A stretch of 64,000 nt of DNA, taken from NCBI GenBank assembly GCA_026168455.1, contig CM047431.1, positions 21,698,865-21,762,864 of the forward strand, given 5' to 3'. The number at the start of each line of letters is the position of its first letter. Within the stretch, counting starts at the first letter, position 1. The notes beneath the pieces were generated by a model, which did not search any database, was not told the origin of the DNA, and worked only from the letters and a program-made list of their open reading frames with translations. Positions 1-11,731 of the stretch are shown one piece after another. The DNA is from Theocolax elegans. Its lineage: Eukaryota; Arthropoda; Insecta; Hymenoptera; Cerocephalidae. The translations under genes were made by a program, and so were the position numbers.

Positions 1-288
1 TCTTTATATACAGGAAATTTTCTTACTTACGAGATATCCGTATTTGAACTCTTAAAAAAAGATTCTTCCAATCGTTCTGAAATTTAGGGAGTATAGTGAA
101 ATACTAAATTAACAAAACATCGCTTCTAGACCCGTGTGTCTATTGTTTAAACCTAAAATTGAACAGATATATGACGGGAACTTATTTTTTCCGAAAAATT
201 CGTTTTATTATTTTTAGTCATTTTACAAAATTGGTTTTTGCGAAAATCATTTTTTAAGCAGGTCAAAGTAGTATATTATGCAACAAGT

Positions 289-547
289 GTGTGAGTGTAT
301 TTTTCTTCGCGACATCGCTCGAGTGAAAAAATATCACACACGACTAGCGTACGCTATTTTTTGACCAACTATGCGTGAAATCGATGCGTGAAATTGAAAA
401 ATCTGTGTCTGAAGTGAATATTATTTTATACTATGCGTGATAGTTCACTTCACGAACGTCTAATTACTTTACGCATACTATGAAATAATATTCACTTCAG
501 ATACGGACTTTTCAACTTCACGCATCGATTTCACGCACAGTCGATCA
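289..547. repeat. Palindromic repeat, hairpin plus inverted arms
   Basis: A hairpin at 289-345 (GTGTG...CACAC stem around a TCGCTCGAG-containing loop) is followed by an inverted repeat: the arm at about 362-440 (ACTATGCGTGAAATCGATGC and following) returns in reverse complement at about 471-546. No coding potential was seen. The layout resembles 12182-12330, where a hairpin is followed by a similar ATTTTTTGA...CTATG stretch, so both may belong to one MITE-like family. No target duplication could be defined. Confidence 0.6.
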
Positions 548-916
548 AAAAATTTGTTTTACAATGCCAATGAAAAATAAATTGGATATCAAAATCATAT
601 TAATTTTCATAAAAAAATTTTTACACAGTGAAGTTAATAAGTGCTGTGTAGAATCTTTTCGTATCATTCTTTTAGAAACTTCTTAGAATCTTTTTTTACG
701 CAGTAAAAATTTAAAAGAACTGCATTAAAGCTGCGTGAGTACAAAAAAAGCAAATTAAAATAAGTAAAGAGAGTTATCATAGATGGATGCAGTCAAAATG
801 GAATTTAATAACATAGAGAATTTTAATTTACGATCACGGTAGACAAAAAGAAACTTTGAAAAAAAATTACAAATAGACAGTTGGACACATAAACTATGAT
901 ATGGGACGCAATTGTG

Positions 917-918
<2 letters not shown>
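548..918. other. AT-rich intergenic stretch
   Basis: AT-rich sequence between two repeats. No gene, splice-like exon or duplicated block was recognised. The first 288 bases of the window are similar. Confidence 0.4.

Positions 919-954
<36 letters not shown>
919..954. repeat. (AT)n microsatellite
   Basis: Uninterrupted TA dinucleotides abut the left end of the foldback element that starts at 955. The same dinucleotide resumes at 2059 between two foldback elements, so the elements appear to sit inside TA tracts. Confidence 0.9.
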
Positions 955-956
<2 letters not shown>

Positions 957-2056
957 GTGGTTCCCTGTGACATCGAAGATGAAAAAAATAAATATTGCTA
1001 TAACTGTGGGAATATGTTTTAGAGGTATCCAGTAGTTCTCCTGAATTTTTTCAGATTTTATCTGGGCCATTATTTTAAGTTACAGAGAGTCAAAGTTGAC
1101 ATTTTAGCACTTTTTTGCATTATATGCCCATTTTCATGAATTTTTAGCTCCTAAACATCATTATTACAATAACTGAATATACGTATTTAATACAAAAGAT
1201 ATATAAATAATTCGGATATATAATTATAATGAATAATATGATAACGTGACAGTGACAAGTTTGCGAAATCTAAACAATGTATTGCTGAATAATAATAATA
1301 ATAATGTTGATACTTTTATAGTAATCCTTCAGATTAGTATTATAATTCTTGTAAGGGATGTAAAACTAAAAATCCAGCATTATAAATGTTTAAAAAATAA
1401 TTTTTTATAATTTTATAATAATATTTGTATTTTTAGCAGCTTACAGGGGATTAGATGGATACTGCAACAAGTGGAGATACATTTTTACCACTCCAAGGTA
1501 AGTGCACAAATTTTTTTGCAATGATCATGCTACTAGATTCATTGTTATAAGGCAACAAATATACATTTCTATTAATATTTCGGGCACTTTTCCCGGATAT
1601 TTTGACCATAAGTTATCTTAATGATTTAGACCCACTCTGGAAATTTTTAGGCAGTTTTTGACTATAAAAAGACATCTTTTAGACAGTATTAGGTTACCAG
1701 AGTCCGGAGCAGAATTGCTGATTTGCACTATTTAAGGTTTAAATGGCTTACAAGAGTATGGCAGCATACATTTATGTCTTTTACAGTATTTTTAATGAAA
1801 AGTTCGGAAAATTTTACAAAATAAGTCATGGTTATGTTTTTAGTGAAAAATGCATCCCCTGGGAGCTAAAAATTCATGAAAATGGGCATATAATGCAAAA
1901 AAGTGCTAAAATGTCAACTTTGACTCTCTGTAACTTAAAATAATGGCGCAGAAAAATTCTGAAAAAATTCAGGAGAACTACTGGATACCTCTAAAACATA
2001 TTCCCACAGTTATAGCAATATTTATTTTTTTCATCTTCGATGTCACAGAGAACCAC

Positions 2057-2058
<2 letters not shown>
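955..2058. mobile_element. Foldback (long-TIR) element A, copy 1
   Basis: Begins GGGTGGTTC and ends GAACCACCC. The first 200 bases (955-1152) return in reverse complement at about 1850-2058. Compared with the copy at 9987-11643, about 0.55 kb of the left arm is missing: the sequence jumps from the AGCTCC motif near 1152 straight to the central TAAACATCATT segment. The short reading frame at 1743-1943 lies inside the right arm and recurs at 11328-11528, so it is read as arm sequence. Both ends abut (TA)n, so a TA target duplication is likely but cannot be proved. No transposase is encoded; this looks non-autonomous. Confidence 0.85.

Positions 2059-2086
<28 letters not shown>
2059..2086. repeat. 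(AT)n microsatellite between two foldbacks
   Basis: TA repeats that separate foldback A copy 1 from foldback B, so the two unrelated elements share one microsatellite landing site. Confidence 0.9.
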
Positions 2087-2090
<4 letters not shown>

Positions 2091-3444
2091 GAGATTCCAT
2101 GTGAAGTGATCCAGTTAAAAAATAGAATTTTGTTTTAATGTATGGAATCAGTAAAAAAACTACTTGAATAGAGTGTAGCTAAATTTTTAGACCTGAATTT
2201 CAATTAGTACCAGAGTTGTAGCCAATCAAAAAATCGAATTTTTTGAAAAAATTGACTTTTTGGCCATGTTTATCACTTAATAAATCAAAATCTAACAATT
2301 TTTTCTTATATACATTAAATTTGAAAAAGTTTATTAATTTCAAGAAGAATCAGTTCAAATATTTCATTTATTTTATTTTAAAACTTTGAATATAGTTATA
2401 ATCTATAAAAACCTTTATAGTAAAAAAAAGGGTTGTACGATCAAAAATATTTTATCCATCCGAAAATCTAATTCATCGATGAATTATTACCTTCAAAATA
2501 ATGCAAAGTTTGAGTGCGGTAGAGCATTTCAGACAAAGTTCTGGTGTTTTTAGTCAAATTTCATAAAAAAAGAGAGCGAATGCATTTTATGAAGAAAACA
2601 AACTAACCGTATACTTGCATTCAAACAATATGGCACTATTATTCCTCAATATTACTAAAATATACTTTTTATTGTTAGTCACTGATACATTTTAATCTCT
2701 ATGTTGCTTACAAGCACAAAACAGTAGGTTTAAGCAGTTATACCTGTTATATAATTGGATAAATACCTGAAACTTATTATAATTCCAATTAATCCAATTA
2801 TATAACAGGTATAACTAAAAGTATCAGACTTAAATAACAACTAAATAAAAGTATCAGTAACTAACATAAAATAGTATATTTTAGTGTCATTGAAGAATAA
2901 TAGTGTTGTTTGAATGCAAGTATACGGTTAGTCTGTTTTCTTCATAAAATGCATTCGCTCTCTTTTTTTATGAAATTTGCCTAAAAACGCCATAACTTTG
3001 TCTGAAATGCTCTGCCGCACTTAAACTTTGCATTATTTTGAAGGTAATTAATCATCGATGAATTAAATTTTTGGATGGATAAAATATTTTTGATCGTACA
3101 ACCCTTTTTTTTACTATAAAGGTTTTTATTGATTATAACTATATTCAAAGTTTTAAAATAAAATAAATGAAATATTTGAACTGATTCTTCTTGAAATTAA
3201 TAAACTTTGTCAAATTTAATGTATATAAGAAAAAATTGTTAGATTTTGAGTTATTAAGTGATAAACATGGCCAAAAAGTCAATTTTTTCAAAAAATTCGA
3301 TTTTTTGATTGGCTACAACTCTGGTACTAATCGAAATTCAGGTCTAAAAATTTAGCTACACTCTATTCAAGTAGTTTTTTACTGATTCCATACATTAAAA
3401 CAAAATTCTATTTTTTAACTCGATCACTTCACATGGAATCTCCC
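2087..3444. mobile_element. Foldback (long-TIR) element B
   Basis: Starts GGGAGATTCCATGTGAAGTG and ends with its reverse complement. The arms are roughly 600 bp (about 2087-2690 and 2850-3444) with scattered differences around a short centre. Each arm carries an AT-rich body ending inward at a conserved AGAGAGCGAATGCATTTTATG stretch (first 20 bases AGAGAGCGAATGCATTTTAT). It has no coding capacity. The left end lies in (TA)n and the right end enters ATATATATTATAA. Its first bases (GGGnGnTTC) resemble those of foldback A. Confidence 0.88.
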
Positions 3445-4572
3445 ATATATATTATAACGGTAAGCGAGTTACCGATCAGGTGAGTAACTGAAAAGAGTAT
3501 CGACAGCGCGGCGCGCGCAGGGAACGCGCGCGAGAATCGTGCGCAGTAGAGTATCGGTAGAGAGTTCGCGCGCGATCGACAACAACACGGTGTTGGTGAC
3601 CGGTGATTGTTTTTTTCGGGATAAAAGAGCAAAAGAACTGTTGTGCGTTGTGTGTGGGTGTGAGCAGTTTCTCCCCACTAACCTCCACGTCGACGGGTGT
3701 AGCAGCAGCTCTCACAGTCAGTGAGAAAAGGAGGCTCGGCGAATCCCACCTTCTCGACCGTTGGAGAGAGAGAGAGAGACATATACGAGGACGAGCTCTC
3801 TCTCAATAGCACAGCCTTTTCCCTGCCGAAGCGAGATATTCAGATACGCGGTAAGTGGTGCACCACATTTAGACCCGCGTGTCTATCTAAATTTCGCGTC
3901 CTGATTTCCCTGGTACGGTCCAGGTGAGGAAGCGTTCCTCCTTTTCCCCCTCTCGTGACAATACCCGCACGGATAGAAAGGTCGGTGGTTCGCGGGAACC
4001 ACTTCACGAGAGAAGGCGCGCGTGACGTAGTAAGCTTCTACGTAAAAGCTCTCTACGTCAGTGATTCATACGTCACACGGTGTGACGTATGTCACCAGGT
4101 TAAGCAGCCGATCATATCCGGATCGGTTGCTCGTAATCGACTGTTAAATAGATTTTAACCGATTCTTTTCGCGCTGACCTCGGGGGTAGTCATCGGTACG
4201 ACTCCCCGCAAATTGTTAAAGTTTATTTGTTCATAATTTATTAATATTTAATTGTTAATTTAATAAATTGACTCGGCGAGACAATCTTTCTCGCCGATTA
4301 ACAATAATATCGATTGTTGATAGTATTTTACCGGTTAACGTCCTATCCTACGAATACCGCCCTCTCCGGTGTTTATCCTAGTTGGCAATTTTGGGCATAA
4401 GGCCCAACACACGGTATATAAGTTAAACGGAGTGTTTGACGTTGCTAACGGCATTGCACGGGAATCAAAGGGATTCCCGGCCGCATCGTGGGACTGCACA
4501 CTTAAGGTTGGTAAGTTGGGACAGATTGGGCCTAACCGTGGGCCTTACATATCCCCAGTACCCACCCCGTTA
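3445..4572. other. GC-rich block, function unknown
   Basis: Much richer in CpG than its surroundings. It holds a GA-rich run (about 3765-3780), several splice-donor-like sites (CGCG|GTAAGT near 3850, CAG|GTGAGG near 3925) and only short reading frames, none recognised. It is bounded by TA-rich sequence on both sides. It could be the leader or LTR of a degraded retroelement, or a promoter with an untranslated first exon. No repeat partner was found in the window, so I cannot choose. Confidence 0.35.
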
Positions 4573-4573
4573 C

Positions 4574-4598
4574 AATATATATATATATATATATATAT
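4574..4598. repeat. (AT)n microsatellite
   Basis: A short TA tract that closes the GC-rich block at its right side. Confidence 0.85.
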
Positions 4599-4996
4599 TA
4601 TCATGAATATGTGATATATGTATAATGATATCTATATAGTTGAGACGCAATAGATTGCTTACGGTACTGAGACATGTAATTTGGGTCTTTATGACCCTAG
4701 TTGCTGTCAAAACGACCGAGGCTTTCTACAATAATGTTAATGGTATCAATGCCCAACATTCATACCAGGAAAGACCATACGGTAGCGGGGGGGGCACCTG
4801 TAACACGTAATTACTCATACAAATAATAACTTATCTCCCGCAAGTAACGCGAGAAAGACAAAAAAACGGGACAATAAATAGAAAAGAGCGAGATAGTATT
4901 CAATTTTTCGGTTACAGAGAATGTTTTCCGGGAAGGAGTTTGTCTAGTATCAGATCTCGAGAATAGAGTATCAGATAGTTGTATATAAGAATTGAT
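4599..4996. other. Unassigned intergenic sequence
   Basis: Mixed composition with a run of eight G near 4788 and no sustained reading frame. Nothing was recognised. Confidence 0.35.
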
Positions 4997-5752
4997 CCCT
5001 ACTAAAAATTATCACGTGATTATCACGTGGATAACTACGTGATTATCACGTGGATATCCACGTGATAATCACGTGATATATGAAAATTTTTGTTTTTTTA
5101 TAAATGTAATCTTAGACACGGAGTTGATGGGATTCAATTTCACAGAAACTAAACTGGCCATTTGGTTTTGACAAAAAAAAATCCTTTATTCGCCACGTTA
5201 TTAATATACGAGGCAAAGTAAAGGCATAGAATATAATCGAAGTCGCTTTTACTTTGCCTCCATATAAGCCCTACGCGCACGCTAATCTATAGCGGGTAAC
5301 TGGCAGCCACCTATCGGTCGAAACAGTTTTGAAATATGACTACTGCACTTGCTCACGGTAGTACCAGTTACGACCGATAGGTGGCTGTCAGTTACCCGCT
5401 ATAGATTAGCGTGCGCGTAGGGCTTATATGGAGGCAAAGTAAAAGCGACTTTGATCATATACTATGCCTTTACTTTGCCTCGTATATTAATAATGTGGCA
5501 TATAAAGGATTTTTTTGTCAAAACTGAATTGCCAGTTCGGTTTCTGTGAAATTGCATCCCATCAACTCCGTGTCTAAGATTACATTTTTAAAAAAAATAA
5601 AAATTTTCATATATCACGAGATTATCACGTGGATATCTACGTGATAATCACGTGAAAAAATGGTCGAAAATCTCACGTGATTATCACGTAGATATCCACG
5701 TGATAATCACGTAGTTATTCACGTGATGATCACGTGATAATTTTTAGTAGGG
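4997..5752. mobile_element. Palindromic MITE with CACGTG-rich ends
   Basis: A near-perfect inverted repeat about 755 bp long. It starts CCCTACTAAAAATTATCACG and ends with the reverse complement (TAATTTTTAGTAGGG). Each terminal region holds a cluster of CACGTG or ACGTGATTATCACGT units; the inner arms (about 5200-5300 and 5380-5480) carry a conserved GCCTACGCGC-type block. The two arms differ by small changes, and the right arm has one extra CACGTG block. Flanks are GAT on the left and ATA on the right, so the target duplication is at most a couple of bases. No transposase was seen. Confidence 0.85.
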
Positions 5753-6007
5753 ATATCTTGTATTTTGGGAAAAAAGAGATAGATTCGAGATAATTAGTGT
5801 AGCGTTTATAGTAGTGATTCGAGCGTTGGTCATATGTGAATTTATAACCGTTCTATTAGTGAATTTCACGATGGTTTTATTTATTATTTAGTAGCCGTAA
5901 GTTGAGTTTTCGCGACTTAGTAGATAATAGAGTTTTTCTTAACTGTATTTCACGGGTTAGTGGTGAAGTGGATTCCGTAAAGAAATCCGCGATATACCTA
6001 AACATGG

Positions 6008-6697
6008 GATTTCAGCCCAAAATTTATTCAAGTGTAAATGCTCTAAATGAGTTCTATTCTTATCTCTTAACAACACTAAGACGATTCTACGCTAAACAGA
6101 CCACACTCCATCACCTAGGGCCCCCTAACTACCCCTTCAAATCACAGCTCTTAATAACGGTATTTTGGGGACTATTCGTAACTGGCATAATAATATTTTC
6201 TTAAAAACGTACTGTATTGTTTATATAAAGTATTTTCACTCCTGGCTATCACTTTCTGTCTTTAAACCCCCTTTTGGTCGCAATCACACGAAAAAGAGTT
6301 TTAGAATCTAATGTTCTTACCGATTTCTTAATGATCGTGAGGTGGCAAAATAAAAATTGACATTAGGTGTTTAGGAGACAAAAATACTTTACTTTGGAAA
6401 ATACTTTGGAAAATTTGTTGAAGGCCAAAGGGGGTTTAAAGGCATGAAGTGATAGCTAAGAGTGAAGATACTTTATATGAATGGCACAGTACGTTTTTAA
6501 GACAATATTATTATGCCAGTTACGAATAGATCCCAAAATACCGTTATTAAAAGCTGTGATTTGAAAAGGTAGTTAGAAAGGCCTTAGGGGGTGGAGTGTG
6601 GTTTGTTCCGTTTAGCGTTAATCGTCTTAGTTTTATTAGGAGATAATAGAATTCATTCGAGCATTTTCACTTAAATTAATTTTGGGCCGAAATATCA
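6008..6697. mobile_element. Palindromic MITE-like element
   Basis: The left arm at about 6008-6295 returns in reverse complement at about 6425-6697; for example TTTAAACCCCCTTTTGG near 6265 pairs with CCAAAGGGGGTTTAAA near 6425. The loop is about 130 bp. The 100-codon reading frame at 5902-6204 runs into the left arm and is therefore not credited as a gene. The bases just to the left (5753-6007) show nothing recognisable. Confidence 0.75.
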
Positions 6698-7643
6698 CCT
6701 TATCGACCCTCCCCCTTTTCGATTTTTTTTTCTAGTTGACCTAAGCTTAACCTCTTAATAATTTCTCTCTTCATTGATATTATCAAAAAATGGTACATAT
6801 CAATTCTTTTAGGGTTTCTATATTTTCTTCTATGCTAAAAAAATGTTTTTGCACGTTTGCGATTACTGTTTATTTTTTCTTATCTTGAAGCCGAATATTA
6901 AAAAATCTGGGGAATTGTAATCAATTGTAAGTCTCTAGCGCAAAAATATTTAATAACGTGTGTTGCGTGCAATTGAAAAAAGTTTTGTATTATCAAGACA
7001 AATATTTCATCTGTTGAAAGTTTTTGTAAGAGAGACGGGGCTTTATCGATATATCTGGAAATAGGTCGTAAACTTCGCATATCATGAGAAAACTAGTTAC
7101 AAATTTTCAGCCAAATCGGTTGAAAACTTTTTGAGATAGTTGAGGAAAACCTTTTTTTTGGATAACAAATACCCCAATAGACATATGATTGCAAATTGAC
7201 AGCAACTTTCCAAAAAACAATTTGTACCTGCTTATCCAAAATTTGCGTCAATGTAAGTCCTTATTTATTATAAATTTGCTTCAAATCATTACATGAAAAT
7301 AGTGACAGCAAATTTATATAAAATTAAAGTCAATTGTTGCATAAAATTATTACTTTTTAAATCGCAAGTATTGCTAATAAATGTGCTTTTATTTTGTTGA
7401 AATAATATTTTAAGTAAATATAATAGCAAATACTTATATTATTTTTGTGCAATTTTCCAATAAAGTATTTTATAATATCAAAAATGTTTTACACTAAAAT
7501 AATACAAGTTTTATTTATATTTTAGTTAAATATTTAAAGAAATTCAGGAAATGTAGCTCCATCGTTTATAAAAATGAGACTACCATTTGAAAAATAACAA
7601 AAATAAGTGAAAAAAATAATGGATACTCTCAATAAAACAAACA
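6698..7643. other. AT-rich intergenic stretch
   Basis: AT-rich, with no reading frame of note. The motif ACCCCAATAGACATATG near 7170 has an inverted relative near 24655 (GTCTATTGGGGTATATG), which hints at a dispersed AT-rich repeat, but I could not delimit it. Confidence 0.35.
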
Positions 7644-8010
7644 TAAATTAAATTTGATATTTTTTTTTAACGTCGCTCTTTTTATGTTCCTAAACCGGTG
7701 CTTATCAGCGACGGAGGTCATACGATGTCTTGGTGAAGAAAGCACTTGTTGAAAATACATTCGCCAGTGGTGCTTGTATCAATCGGCCGGGGCCGGGAAT
7801 CGAACTTGGAACCTCCAGATTACGAGCCCGAGGCCCTATCGACCGAGCCATCGCAGGCCTCTAATTTAAGGGGATGCCATACCCGAATTAAATCCTACTA
7901 TGCCAACACCTGTATATTACACGCACTATTTCTTCTATTACTATTATTTAATACAATGACAACCTATAAACGAAGTGGAGGTATATTTGTAAATAAATTA
8001 AATTTGATAT
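7644..8010. repeat. 17-bp direct repeats around a retroposed segment
   Basis: TAAATTAAATTTGATAT occurs exactly at 7644-7660 and 7994-8010. The first copy is followed at once by a poly(T) run (7661-7668). This is the layout of a minus-strand insertion with an A-tail made by LINE-type target-primed reverse transcription. The inserted piece (7661-7993) holds the SINE plus about 130 extra bases on its 5' side. Confidence 0.65.
7669..7861 (-). mobile_element. tRNA-derived SINE, copy 1
   Basis: Read on the minus strand it begins GAGGCCTGCGATGGCT. Both internal RNA polymerase III promoter boxes are visible: an A-box-like TGGCTCGGTCG stretch near 7843-7853 and a B-box-like GTTCGATTCC region near 7795-7806. 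It ends with an A-rich tail just inside the 17-bp duplication. A second, more complete tRNA-like head lies at 42712-42869 on the other strand. The tRNA head is most like a threonine tRNA with a CGT anticodon loop; that assignment is inferred from the better-kept copy. Confidence 0.75.
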
Positions 8011-8253
8011 GAAATGTATTTATAAAAACAGTTTTACATCGAAATATAAAACAACGTACATTTTACAGCCTAATTAAAGCGCTTTAGGTTTCACATTTTT
8101 ATTAACAATATTTTTAATAGTAATATAATTTCAAAGTTTTTAAACAATCTGTAATAGAATTTTTTTTATTAATTTCATCTACTATTTTATATTCTTATTT
8201 GTTTAAACAATTTTTTATTTGTTTAATAAACATCTTAAAATTACAAACGAATC
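8011..8253. other. AT-rich spacer
   Basis: Very AT-rich sequence between the SINE insertion and the TTAA-bounded element. No feature was recognised. Confidence 0.4.
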
Positions 8254-9937
8254 TTAAAGGGGTCAAGCCTGGGTTAAATGTTATAAATAAATAAACAATT
8301 ATTATTAGAATAAATTTTTTTTTTTAATTCTTCTTACAAATTTATTTTTGTTTACATAATATATATATATATATTATACTTTATATTTATCAATATAAAA
8401 AATGTTTATTATGTATTTTTAATCCTGGTTTTTAAACTTCTAATGATATTAAAAAATTGATCAATTTTTGCAGTTGCCGCAGGATATTGAAGCACTGAAT
8501 GCATCTTTTAATGTCTAATAAGTCGTAAAATGTTCATGGAACATATGTTTACAGACTTATGTTTTTCTTTTTTTGAAAAAAAAATTAATAACAATGTATT
8601 AAATATAAAAGTTGATAATAATAAGAAAAATAGTGAATGTTATGTACGTATACGTACATAACATTCACCTAAAACTTATCTTTTTGAAAATTGGGCAACA
8701 TAAGTCCGTAGAAATATATATTTTAAAAGTTTCCCCAAAATTTCAAAGTGATTCATCAACCTGGCTCTGAAATATCCTACGGCAAGTAAGCTAAAATCAT
8801 TAAAAAAACCATTAATGAGATAAATGCATTTAAAGTTTCACTTAGTAGATTTAAAGTTTTACTTATTTTATAATTCTAATACCGTATTCTTCAGGTATTA
8901 TACAATTTATATATATATAATCTTAATAATATATATATTTAATAGGTTTATAATGCCTTTTTTCTGGTTTTATTAATATAATACTCAGTATATTTTTTTA
9001 ATATACATGTATTATCTAAAATAACAGAAAATCAACTTCAAAAATCAGTTTCTTTATAAAAAGAGGAATAAAATTTTTTAAAACTACAAGAATACTTTGC
9101 TATTATTGAATATTAATGCATGATTATATGGATTTTAAAAAATATTTTGATAAAAAATCATATACTATATTATATGATTATAATTTTTATTATATAAGCA
9201 TTAAATTTAATTAAAAATATGTAAAGAATGCAGTAAAAACAAATACTGTTTGACAGTTGTGTACAATATCTCTTTCTCTCTCTCTCACATGACAAGTCTT
9301 CCATAAGATTATTGATTTTTCGGATAGCCTTGTCACGTGATAGAGAATGTGACCTTAGAATTACATAAGAATTACACCTGTAAATCCAGTTAATGAATCC
9401 ACGCAATCTCACTCCAATACAGTTGTATTACATGGATAATTTGTCGAATGGGGCACTTTCTTAATAATAATATCGCTGTAAATTGCGTTTAAAATCCATC
9501 AAAGGTTGTATGTTAATCTAAATAAAAAAACATTTGTAAAATTAAAAAATCCATTTAATATTACATGGATTTACACCTGTAAATCCAGTTAATAAATCCA
9601 GGCAAATCCAATACAGCTGTATTATGACATGGATTTACACCTGTATTTCCAGTTATTTTTACAGCTGTATATTTTTGACAGGGATACTTGTATGTAAACG
9701 TCGAAAACCTCGCAAATATTATTTTAGTTAAATTAAAATAAAATGTCTTTTTTTGCAAAAATAATTTTAGAGAAATAATGTCTATTGATGCTTACTTTAT
9801 TTCAATTATAACTTGCGAAAAAATTTTTTGTTTTTTTTCAAATTTTGGGATAATGTTTTATGTAAGAAATACTTTAAAAAAAGTTAATAAATAAAAAATC
9901 GATTTTTTGAGCAGTTAACCCAGGCTTGACCCCTTAA
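8254..9937. mobile_element. TTAA-flanked non-autonomous DNA element
   Basis: Terminal inverted repeats of about 19 bp, GGGGTCAAGCCTGGGTTAA on the left (from 8259) and its reverse complement on the right (9915-9933), are bounded by TTAA at 8254-8257 and 9934-9937. TTAA target duplication is typical of piggyBac and Kolobok superfamilies. The interior is AT-rich with no transposase frame. It includes a perfect 36-bp palindrome (8633-8668), a (TA)n tract (about 8360-8375) and short repeated CACCTGTAAATCCAGTTAAT blocks (9370-9660). The superfamily is inferred from the duplication alone. Confidence 0.6.
8633..8668. repeat. Perfect 36-bp palindrome
   Basis: The two 18-base halves meet at GTACGTA|TACGTAC with no mismatch and no loop. 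It could extrude as a cruciform. No relation to a known binding site is claimed. Confidence 0.8.
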
Positions 9938-9986
9938 AACTTTCAAACTTTTAATAAAGATATAATATATATATATATATATATAT

Positions 9987-11643
9987 GGGTGGTTCTCTGT
10001 GACATCGAAGATGAAAAAAATAAATATTGCTATAACTGTGGGAATATGTTTTAGAGGTATCCAGTAGTTCTCCTGAATTTTTTCAGATTTTTTCTGGGCC
10101 ATTATTTTAAGTTACAGAGAGTCAAAGTTGACATTTTAGCACTTTTTTGCATTATATGCCCATTTTCATGAATTTTTAGCTCCCAGGGGATGCATTTTTC
10201 ACTAAAAACATAAGTATGACTTTTTTTGTAAAATTATCCGAACTTTTCATTAAAAATACTTTTAAAGACATAAATGTATGCTGTCACACTCTTGTAAGCC
10301 ATTTAAACCTTAAATAGTGAAAATCAGCAATTCTGCTCCGGACTCTGGTAACCTAATACTGTCTAAAAGATGTCTTTTTATAGTCAGAAACTGCCTAAAA
10401 ATTTCCAGAGTGAGTATAAATCATTAAGATCACTTATGGTCAAAATATCCGGGAAAAGTGCCCGAAATATTAATAGAAATGTATATTTGTTGCCTTATAA
10501 CGATGAATCTATTAGCATGATCATTGCAAAAAAATTTGTGCACTTACCTTGGAGTGGTAGAAAAGTATCTTCACTTGTTTCAGTATCCATCTAATCCCCT
10601 GTAAGCTGCTAAAAATACAAATATTATTATAAAATTATGAAAAATTATTTTTTAAACATTTATAATGCTGGATTTTTAGTTTTACATCCCTTACAAGAAT
10701 TATAATACTAATCTGAAGGATTACTATAAATATATAAACATCATTATTACAATAACTGAAAATATACGTATTTAATACAAAAGATATATAAATAAATCGG
10801 ATATATAATTATAATGAATAATATGATAACGTGACAGTGACAAGTTTGTGAAATCTAAACAATGTATTGCTGAATAATAATAATAATAATGTTGATACTT
10901 TTATAGTAATCCTTCAGATTAGTATTATAATTCTTGTAAGGGATGTAAAACTAAAAATCCAGCATTATAAATGTTTAAAAAATAATTTTTTATAATTTTA
11001 TAATAATATTTGTATTTTTAGCAGCTTACAGGGGATTAGATGGATACTGAAACAAGTGAAGATACTTTTCTACCACTCCAAGGTAAATGCACAAATTTTT
11101 TTGCAATGATCATGCTACTAGATTCATTGTTATAAGGCAACAAATATACATTTCTATTAATATTTCGGGCACTTTTCCCGGATATTTTGACCATAAGTGA
11201 TCTTAATGATTTAGACATACTCTGGAAATTTTTAGGCAGTTTTTGACTATAAAAAGACATCTTTTAGACAGTATTAGGTTACCAGAGTCCGGAGCAGAAT
11301 TGCTGATTTTCACTATTTAAGGTTTAAATGGCTTACAAGAGTGTGACAGCATACATTTATGTCTTTAAAAGTATTTTTAATGAAAAGTTCGGAAAATTTT
11401 ACAAAAAAAGTCATACTTATGTTTTTAGTGAAAAATGCATCCCCTGGGAGCTAAAAATTCATGAAAATGGGCATATAATGCAAAAAAGTGCTAAAATGTC
11501 AACTTTGACTCTCTGTAACTTAAAATAATGGCCCAGAAAAAATCTGAAAAAATTCAGGAGAACTACTGGATACCTCTAAAACATATTCCCACAGTTATAG
11601 AAATATTTATTTTTTTCATCTTCGATGTCACAGAGAACCACCC
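9987..11643. mobile_element. Foldback (long-TIR) element A, copy 2 (complete)
   Basis: The full-length relative of the element at 955-2058. It begins GGGTGGTTCTCTGTGAC and ends with its reverse complement. Arms are about 740 bp (9987-10733 and 10902-11643) around a spacer of about 170 bp that contains an (AAT)n run. Mirror reading frames in the arms (10370-10594 and the opposite-strand 11036-11260) are nearly identical because the arms are, so they are not independent evidence of a gene. Both ends lie in TA-rich sequence. Confidence 0.87.
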
Positions 11644-11731
11644 ATATATATATAAAGATACTTTAGAGAATTTTCATTCATGGTATAAACTTTTTGAATG
11701 AAACTTCATTCTTAACAATTTGATTTATAGT

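Noticed and set aside
1743..1943. 66-codon frame, repeated at 11328-11528
   Set aside because: Lies within the inverted arm of foldback A in both copies; conservation follows from element copying.
5902..6204. 100-codon reading frame
   Set aside because: Its second half is the left arm of a palindromic element (6008-6697); no homology recognised and no supporting signals.
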